Positions 1-5,275 of a stretch of DNA of 5,275 nt are shown here, piece by piece. The first letter of the stretch is position 1; every line of letters begins with the position of its first letter. The stretch lies in NCBI RefSeq assembly GCF_937890585.1, contig NZ_CALACG010000311.1:1-5275 (forward strand). The letters run 5' to 3'. The DNA is from an uncultured Campylobacter sp. GTDB lineage: Bacteria > Campylobacterota > Campylobacteria > Campylobacterales > Campylobacteraceae. The position numbers and the translations under genes are program-made. The notes under the pieces are model-generated. The model saw only the letters and a list, made by a program, of their open reading frames with translations, ran no database searches and was not told the DNA's origin.

Positions 1-2604
1 TTAGTAAGTGGTGCGAGCACGAGCCTAGACATCGATGTAAGCGGCTACAACTACTCAACTCTAGCCCCTACAAAAGAGCTTAGCAAGTCTCAGATAAAAC
101 TAAACAAAAGCGTCTATAAAAAAGGCGACGAGCTAAGCGCAGACATAAGCTCAGCCATAAGAGAAGGCATCGCGCTTGTCACGCTTGAAGATGCAGGTGT
201 CAAAGCCTACAAGGTCGTCAAGATCAAAAACAACTCAGCAAACGTTAAATTTAAACTTGACTTTGACTTTAACGGCCTTTACGTGAGTGCAAATATCTAC
301 CGCATGACTGACGCTGGGCTAACTCCGTTTAGAACCTACGGCAAGGTCTATGCAAACGGCGATAAATCTTCAAGAAAGATAGAACTTAGCTTAGAAGCGC
401 CAAAAAGCGCAAAGAGCGATGAAAATATCAAAATTTCACTAAAAACAAAGCCAAAAGCTTATCTGAATTTATTTATCACAGATGTTGGCGTGCTTGATAT
501 CACATCGCAAAAACCAGCCGATCCGCTTAAGTTTTTTGACAAAATTTTACCTGATGGCATCTTTGACTACGACATTTACAATATGCTCACAAACTACAAG
601 GTCGAGGGCAAAACGCTAAGCTTTGGCGGTGATGCCGCGGCGATGGCTGTGGCGGCGAAAATGGCAAAACACGCAAGCCCAGTTGATAGCAAAAATGTAA
701 AAACTTATGCAAATTTAGTGAGCCTTCAAGCGGACGACAAAGGCGAAATTTCATACGAATTTAAAACGCCAAATGGCTTTAACGGCGCTGTTAGAGTAGA
801 TGCTGTGGCAAATGACGCAACTGCAATGAACGCCGTAAATAGCGAGATAAAAGTAAAAGATGATGTGATCATTAAGCCAAGCGCTTTAGTTTATCTTTTA
901 AAAGGCGATGAATTAAGCGCAAATTTAAGGCTTATAAATACAACAAATACGGACAAAAACCTTACTATAAACATCGTAACAAGCAAAAATTTAAACATCA
1001 AAACGCAAGAAAAAGCCAACCTTAAGCCGCTTGAAAACAAGGCGTTTGTGCTTAAAATTTCAGCCCTTGAAACAGGTGCTGGCGAATACAATGTCACAAT
1101 AAGCGACAAAAATGGCTCAAAAACGCTTCAAAATTTACTAGATGTCGTTAGCCCTTATACGATCAGCACCTACGCAAAAAGTAGCGTCTTTGGCAAAGAG
1201 AGTAAAATTTCACTTCCAAAAGGCTATCACGATGTGAGTGTTGATGCGTCAAGCTCGGTCTCAAGCGTGCTTTTAGCAGCTTCAAAGAATTTAGTAGAGT
1301 ATCCTTACGGATGCGCGGAACAAAGGAGCTCAAGACTGCTTGCACTTTTAAATTTAAAACCAAAAGATGAGCTTGAAAAAGGGGATCAAAAGAGATTTAT
1401 CGTTAGCGGCATAGATGAGTTAGTTAAGATGCAAAAACCAGACGGCAGCTTTGGCTACTGGAGCGATCTAGGCGAGACAAATGCATTTGCAAGCATCTTT
1501 GCAACTGATGTTTTACTTGATCTTAGCGAGGCTGGATATGAGGTAAGCAAAGGCGTCAAACAAAATGCGCTAAACTCTCTCTTAAAATACGCAAATAACG
1601 ACCTTGAGGCACTTTACGCTCTTTATGTAAGCTCACGTGCAAATATGGCTGACAGATCGATCTTAAATAAAATTTACGACGACAAAGCCTACAATAAAAC
1701 AGCACTAAGTAAATACCTAATGGCAGCAGCTCTAAAGCTAAACGGCCTAAATGACGAGGCAAAGGTCGCGCTAAAAGATATCAAAAATGCTAAAACAAGC
1801 GAAGAAAATGCATCTGATTTTAGCTCAAAAGTAAGAGATAACGCCTTTATCTTATACTTGCACGCAAAATACTTTGAGAAAGACGACTACTCAGATGATC
1901 TTGCAAATTTCTTGATAGTAAATTTAAATGAGCTAAGCTCAACGCAAGAGCGTGCATTTACGCTAAGAGCGCTAAATGCATACTTTGGCAAAGATAACGG
2001 CGAGAAAAATAATAAATTTAAGCTTAGCTACAACGGCGAAAATAAAGAATTTGACGGCCTTTTAAGCACCTCTTTTACGACAAAGGATGGAAATTTCACT
2101 ATTACACCACTAGGCTCAAACAAGCTCTACGCAACTATCTTAAGCTACGCTTATGTGCCACTTGAGATCAAGCATAAAATAGAGCCAAAAGAGCTTGACA
2201 TCTACCGCGTCTTTGTCGATGAAAAAGGCAAAGAGCTAGGTCTTGACAGCCTAAAAGTAAATGACGTCATCTACTCAAAAGTGGTGATAAGCTCAAAAAC
2301 AATGGTTAAAAACGGCGTTATCAACGAGATCGTAAGTAGTTGCTTTGAGCCGATAAATGAAAATTTAAGTAACTTTAGCAAGAGCTTAAAAAACAGCTTG
2401 CAAGTTGAGTATAAAAGCATAAAAGATGACCGCGTGTTAAGCTTTTACACGCTAAGTAACGACGAAAAAGACGCCGTGCTTTACACACCTTATAGAGTAA
2501 GACTTGGCGGTAAATGCTCGCTTGGTGCAGTCACAACCGAAAATATGTACAACGAAAGACAAAACGACTACGACCTAGCCGTGAGAAGCTTTAACGTTAA
2601 ATAG
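1..2604 (+). CDS. Bacterial alpha-2-macroglobulin family protein, thioester-containing (YfhM-like); 5' end outside window
   Basis: The frame is open from base 1 to a TAG at 2602-2604 and gives 867 residues. The GTG at 283 is internal, because the protein continues upstream in the same frame with family-like sequence. Relatives run to about 1,600-1,900 residues, so about half is missing, including any lipoprotein signal. Codons about 150-290 resemble the core A2M domain (DVGVLDIT at 161-168, then PADPLKFF). The thioester motif CAEQ within YPYGCAEQ is at codons 438-441 (bases 1312-1323). It opens an alpha-helical thioester domain with DGSFGYW at 481-487. Codons about 720-867 match the C-terminal receptor-binding-like domain (DDRVLSFYTL, then YRVRLGG and AVTTENMY). 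In this family the Cys-Gln thioester covalently captures an attacking protease in the periplasm, often together with penicillin-binding protein 1C. No pbpC lies downstream here; upstream cannot be seen. The visible part has only three cysteines, at 438, 781 and 839. The family call is firm; the protease-trap role is inferred from relatives. Confidence 0.93.
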   Translation, partial: LVSGASTSLDIDVSGYNYSTLAPTKELSKSQIKLNKSVYKKGDELSADISSAIREGIALVTLEDAGVKAYKVVKIKNNSANVKFKLDFDFNGLYVSANIYRMTDAGLTPFRTYGKVYANGDKSSRKIELSLEAPKSAKSDENIKISLKTKPKAYLNLFITDVGVLDITSQKPADPLKFFDKILPDGIFDYDIYNMLTNYKVEGKTLSFGGDAAAMAVAAKMAKHASPVDSKNVKTYANLVSLQADDKGEISYEFKTPNGFNGAVRVDAVANDATAMNAVNSEIKVKDDVIIKPSALVYLLKGDELSANLRLINTTNTDKNLTINIVTSKNLNIKTQEKANLKPLENKAFVLKISALETGAGEYNVTISDKNGSKTLQNLLDVVSPYTISTYAKSSVFGKESKISLPKGYHDVSVDASSSVSSVLLAASKNLVEYPYGCAEQRSSRLLALLNLKPKDELEKGDQKRFIVSGIDELVKMQKPDGSFGYWSDLGETNAFASIFATDVLLDLSEAGYEVSKGVKQNALNSLLKYANNDLEALYALYVSSRANMADRSILNKIYDDKAYNKTALSKYLMAAALKLNGLNDEAKVALKDIKNAKTSEENASDFSSKVRDNAFILYLHAKYFEKDDYSDDLANFLIVNLNELSSTQERAFTLRALNAYFGKDNGEKNNKFKLSYNGENKEFDGLLSTSFTTKDGNFTITPLGSNKLYATILSYAYVPLEIKHKIEPKELDIYRVFVDEKGKELGLDSLKVNDVIYSKVVISSKTMVKNGVINEIVSSCFEPINENLSNFSKSLKNSLQVEYKSIKDDRVLSFYTLSNDEKDAVLYTPYRVRLGGKCSLGAVTTENMYNERQNDYDLAVRSFNVK

Positions 2605-2612
2605 CTATTTAA
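2597..2612. repeat. Perfect 16-base palindrome across the stop codon
   Basis: TTAAATAGCTATTTAA reads the same on both strands and contains the TAG stop of the macroglobulin gene. A second perfect palindrome, TTAACGTTAA (2591-2600), overlaps its left end by four bases. As RNA it could form only a weak A-U stem around an AGCU loop. As DNA it could in principle bind a dimeric protein. The inverted repeat is certain; any function is unknown, and chance is a real possibility in A/T-rich sequence. Confidence 0.6.
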
Positions 2613-2616
2613 ACTC

Positions 2617-2636
2617 TGGGGCGTTTAACCGCCCCA
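2617..2636 (+). terminator. G/C-rich hairpin, possible terminator of the macroglobulin transcript
   Basis: TGGGGCG (2617-2623) pairs perfectly with CGCCCCA (2630-2636) around the six-base loop TTTAAC. The stem starts 12 bases after the stop codon and is strikingly G/C-rich for this sequence. The following bases (AGCCCATATTTCCC) lack the clean T-run of a textbook intrinsic terminator, so termination may be partial or need Rho. It could instead mainly protect the 3' end of the mRNA. The position between two unrelated genes favours a terminator. Confidence 0.5.
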
Positions 2637-2655
2637 AGCCCATATTTCCCTACTT

Positions 2656-2691
2656 TTGCAAAGATTTTTTTAAACAAATTTTAGATAACAT
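2656..2691 (+). promoter_or_regulatory. Possible sigma-70 promoter for valS
   Basis: TAACAT at 2686-2691 matches four of six bases of the TATAAT -10 box and lies about 35 bases before the GTG start. It is preceded by a T-run (2665-2671) and further A/T-rich sequence, the kind of periodic T-rich upstream region that replaces a -35 box in Campylobacter promoters. A TTGCAA at 2656-2661 is too far away (24-base spacer) to be a good -35. The call rests on weak sequence matches plus the need for a promoter after the hairpin. Confidence 0.3.
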
Positions 2692-2713
2692 TAAGTATTT
2701 TTTAAACGAAACT

Positions 2714-2720
2714 GAGGAGA
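2714..2720 (+). promoter_or_regulatory. Shine-Dalgarno sequence of valS
   Basis: GAGGAGA contains AGGAG (2715-2719), complementary to the 16S rRNA 3' end, and sits six bases before the GTG at 2726. It decides the start: there is no ATG in frame upstream, and the first in-frame ATGs downstream fall inside the conserved MMPPPNVTG block just before the HIGH motif. Confidence 0.85.
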
Positions 2721-2725
2721 TAAAA

Positions 2726-5275
2726 GTGGCAGAATTTTACAATGCAAAAGAGATAGAAGACAAATTTTATAAAATTTGGGAAGAACGCGGATATTTCGAG
2801 ATAGACGCAAACAAAGATATCCAAAAAGATGGACGTAAATTTTGCATTATGATGCCACCTCCAAACGTGACTGGCTCGCTTCACATCGGACACGCCCTAA
2901 CCTTCACACTTCAAGATATCATGACTCGCTACAAGAGGATGGACGGCTACAAGACACTTTGGCAGCCAGGCCTCGACCACGCTGGTATCGCTACTCAAAA
3001 CGTCGTTGAAAAGCAGCTTTTGGCTCAAGGGATCAAAAAAGAAGAGCTTGGCCGTGAGAAATTTGTAGAAAAAGTGTGGGAGTGGAAGGAAAAAAGTGGC
3101 GGTATGATCGTTCATCAAATGCGAAAACTAGGCATCACTCCGGCTTGGTCACGCCAGAGATTTACTATGGATGAGGGCTTAAGAAAAGCTGTGAAAAAAG
3201 CCTTTGTAAATTTATACGACAAAGGGCTAATTGTCCAGAAAAACTACATGATAAACTGGTGTACGCACGACGGCGCACTCTCTGACATCGAGGTCGAACA
3301 CAAAGGAAATAAAGGCAAGCTTTATCATTTGAGATACTACTTTGCAGATAAGCCAAGCGAATTTGTTGTTGTGGCTACAACTCGTCCTGAAACATACTTC
3401 GGTGACACGGCCGTAATGGTAAATCCAAACGACGAGCGCTATAAAAATTTAATCGGCAAAAAAGTGGTGCTACCTATCATAAATAGAGAGATCGAGATCA
3501 TCGCGGACGAGCACGTCGATATGGAGTTTGGAACAGGCCTTGTTAAGGTCACGCCTGCGCACGATCAAAACGACTACGAGGTTGGCAAAAGGCACGACCT
3601 TGAGTTTATCACTGTATTTGACGAAAAGGGCATTTTAAATGACAAGTGCGATAAATTTGCAGGTCTTGAGAGGCTTGAGGCTAGAGATATCGTAGTGGCC
3701 GAGCTTGAAAAACTTGGCAATGTTGAAAAGATAGAAGACTACGAAAACCAAGTAGGTTACTGCTACCGCTGCAAAAACGTCGTCGAGCCATATATCTCAA
3801 AGCAGTGGTTTGTCAAAAAAGAGATCGCAGACGAAGCGATACAAAAAGTATCAGAGGGTCTTGCTAAATTTTACCCGCCACACTGGATAAACAGCTTTAA
3901 TGCGTGGATGAGAGAGCTAAGAGACTGGTGTATCTCACGCCAGCTTTGGTGGGGACATCAAATTCCAGTATTTTACTGCGATGATTGCGGTCATATGTGG
4001 GCTGACGAGGGAGAGCCATGCGAGTGCAAAAAGTGTAAAAGTAAAAATTTCCACCAAGACCCAGACGTGCTAGATACGTGGTTTAGCTCTGGTCTTTGGC
4101 CATTTAGCACGCTTGGCTGGGGCAATGAAAATGAGCTAAAAAATGAAAAATGGTTTGAAGGCGATTTGGCTGAGTTTTATCCAAACAACCTCCTCATAAC
4201 TGGCTTTGATATATTATTTTTCTGGGTTGCTAGGATGATGTTTCAGGGTGAAAATGCCCTTGGCAAGCTGCCGTTTGACGACATCTACCTACACGCGCTT
4301 GTAAAAGATGAGTTTGGCAGAAAGATGAGTAAAAGCCTTGGTAACGTCATCGACCCACTTGATAGCATAAATGAGTATAGTGCCGATATATTGCGCTTTA
4401 CACTAACTCTTCTAGCCGTTCAAGGACGTGATATCAAGCTAAGCGACGCCAAGATGAAGCAGGTAAGAAATTTCACCAACAAGCTTTATAACGCTAGTAA
4501 ATATCTAATGCTAAATGAGAGTAAATTCCCAAATTTAGAGGATATCAAGCTTGAAACAAAGCTTGGAATTTATATGAATAGCCGCTTTAATGAGTGCGTG
4601 AGAGAGGTGCGTGAAAACATCGACGCATACCGCTTTAATGACGCTGCAAACACACTTTATAAATTCCTTTGGGATGAGTTTTGCGACTGGGGCATCGAGC
4701 TTAGTAAGGCTGATAAAGCGAGTGTAAAAGAGCTTGGAAGCATATTTAAAGAGGCGATGAAACTACTAAATCCTTTCATGCCGTTTCTCTCAGAGTATCT
4801 ATTTCAAGAGCTTAGCGGCACACAGCTTGAAAATGCAAAGTCAATAATGGTGATGAACTATCCAGAGGTAAAAGAGCGAAATTTAGAGGTTGAGAAGAAA
4901 TTTGAGCTAGTTATCGAGGCGATCGTCGCTATTCGCCGTGCAAAAGCTACTATCGATCTTGGCAACTCAAAGATCGCAAAAGCCTTTGTTAAATTTAATG
5001 AAAAAATAGACCTTGACGAGGTAAAAGAGTATATCAAACTGCTTGCAAAATGCGAAGAGATCGGCTTTGTAGATGAAAAAATAGAAAACTCAATAAGAGA
5101 TGTGAGCGAAAATTTAGAGGCATTTGTCCCGCTTGAAGGGCTTGATATGAGCGGTATCATCACAAGGCTAAGGTCTCAAAAGACAAAGCTTGAAAAAGAG
5201 ATAGCCAAACTCTCAGGCATGCTAAATAACCAAAATTTCGTGGCAAATGCGCCAAAAGATGTGATAGAGACAAAC
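2726..5275 (+). CDS. valS: Valyl-tRNA synthetase (class I), 3' end outside window
   Basis: This cytosolic enzyme joins valine to tRNA-Val using ATP and hydrolyses mischarged threonine. The frame is open for 850 codons from a GTG start to the window edge with no frameshift. The family is usually about 870-950 residues, so probably only some two dozen residues are missing. The HIGH signature is at residues 53-56 and KMSKS at 533-537, both intact; together they bind ATP. The CP1 editing domain shows TTRPET at 218-223 and TPAHDQNDY with Asp280, the expected key editing residue. Zinc-ribbon cysteines are C346/C349 (CYRC), and C418/C421 with C434/C437. The first zinc pair is incomplete: C179 is followed by T-H-D where CxxC occurs in zinc-bearing relatives. 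DVLDTWFSSGLWPFS and FFWVARMMF complete the catalytic core. An anticodon-binding helical domain follows (about 560-720), and a C-terminal coiled coil starts near 808. A 121-base spacer separates it from the macroglobulin gene, so it probably has its own promoter. Confidence 0.98.
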   Translation, partial: MAEFYNAKEIEDKFYKIWEERGYFEIDANKDIQKDGRKFCIMMPPPNVTGSLHIGHALTFTLQDIMTRYKRMDGYKTLWQPGLDHAGIATQNVVEKQLLAQGIKKEELGREKFVEKVWEWKEKSGGMIVHQMRKLGITPAWSRQRFTMDEGLRKAVKKAFVNLYDKGLIVQKNYMINWCTHDGALSDIEVEHKGNKGKLYHLRYYFADKPSEFVVVATTRPETYFGDTAVMVNPNDERYKNLIGKKVVLPIINREIEIIADEHVDMEFGTGLVKVTPAHDQNDYEVGKRHDLEFITVFDEKGILNDKCDKFAGLERLEARDIVVAELEKLGNVEKIEDYENQVGYCYRCKNVVEPYISKQWFVKKEIADEAIQKVSEGLAKFYPPHWINSFNAWMRELRDWCISRQLWWGHQIPVFYCDDCGHMWADEGEPCECKKCKSKNFHQDPDVLDTWFSSGLWPFSTLGWGNENELKNEKWFEGDLAEFYPNNLLITGFDILFFWVARMMFQGENALGKLPFDDIYLHALVKDEFGRKMSKSLGNVIDPLDSINEYSADILRFTLTLLAVQGRDIKLSDAKMKQVRNFTNKLYNASKYLMLNESKFPNLEDIKLETKLGIYMNSRFNECVREVRENIDAYRFNDAANTLYKFLWDEFCDWGIELSKADKASVKELGSIFKEAMKLLNPFMPFLSEYLFQELSGTQLENAKSIMVMNYPEVKERNLEVEKKFELVIEAIVAIRRAKATIDLGNSKIAKAFVKFNEKIDLDEVKEYIKLLAKCEEIGFVDEKIENSIRDVSENLEAFVPLEGLDMSGIITRLRSQKTKLEKEIAKLSGMLNNQNFVANAPKDVIETN

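Noticed and set aside
283..285. GTG as a start codon for a 773-residue protein
   Set aside because: The same frame continues unbroken to base 1 with macroglobulin-like sequence, there is no ribosome site before the GTG, and the family is much longer. It is an internal valine codon.
891..1762. Three short minus-strand open frames (891-1109, 1163-1363, 1556-1762)
   Set aside because: They are antisense to the macroglobulin domains, whose + strand frame is continuous and family-like. None shows a recognisable domain.
61..2100. Recurrent CTAAGC / CTTAGC words
   Set aside because: They fall in reading frame as Leu-Ser codon pairs (CTA-AGC, CTT-AGC) and reflect the gene's preference for AGC serine rather than a separate DNA repeat.
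2637..2725. T-box or peptide-leader attenuator controlling valS
   Set aside because: The A/T-rich stretch after the hairpin is under 90 bases, with no T-box sequence, no valine-rich leader peptide and no second terminator stem before the start.
2702..3356. Three short minus-strand open frames (2702-2893, 2897-3118, 3165-3356)
   Set aside because: They are antisense to the conserved start, HIGH region and CP1 entry of valS. The first looks hydrophobic only because it is the reverse of Lys/Asp-rich codons and A/T-rich spacer.
4858..5163. 101-residue open frame on the minus strand, rich in Ser, Phe and Ile
   Set aside because: It lies wholly inside the valS C-terminal region, which is clearly coding on the + strand. 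Its low-complexity composition is what the reverse strand of a Lys/Glu/Leu-rich gene gives, and it has no convincing ribosome site or domain.

Overview
The window looks like ordinary chromosomal DNA from a Campylobacter, most likely of the C. concisus group. The clues are moderate-to-low GC (roughly 40% by eye), heavy use of AGC for serine, CTT/CTA/TTA for leucine and AAA for lysine, and a valyl-tRNA synthetase with an epsilonproteobacterial look. The species is an inference from composition and protein style, not from a marker gene.

There are two genes, both on the + strand and both cut by the window edges. Positions 1-2604 hold the C-terminal half or so of a bacterial alpha-2-macroglobulin (YfhM-like, thioester-containing) that would act in the periplasm as a protease trap. 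Positions 2605-2725 are a 121-base spacer. In order it holds the end of an A/T palindrome that straddles the stop codon, a G/C-rich hairpin that may end the first transcript, an A/T-rich stretch that may carry a promoter, and a strong Shine-Dalgarno sequence. Positions 2726-5275 hold valS, from a GTG start to codon 850, with only the last couple of dozen codons apparently missing.

The two genes have no obvious functional link: one is a cell-envelope defence protein, the other an essential translation enzyme. The hairpin and spacer suggest they are separate transcription units. Both reading frames are clean, with no frameshift, insertion or mobile element. No RNA gene, CRISPR array or insertion sequence is visible.

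I do not see a new biological system here. The observation most worth following up is the strong excess of the palindromic hexamer AAATTT (34 copies in 5.3 kb, spread evenly over both genes). It is a subset of RAATTY, the methylation motif linked to self-DNA recognition during natural transformation in C. jejuni. Smaller points are an incomplete first zinc site in ValS, a possible disulfide pair in the C-terminal domain of the macroglobulin, and three adjacent inverted repeats at the gene junction.
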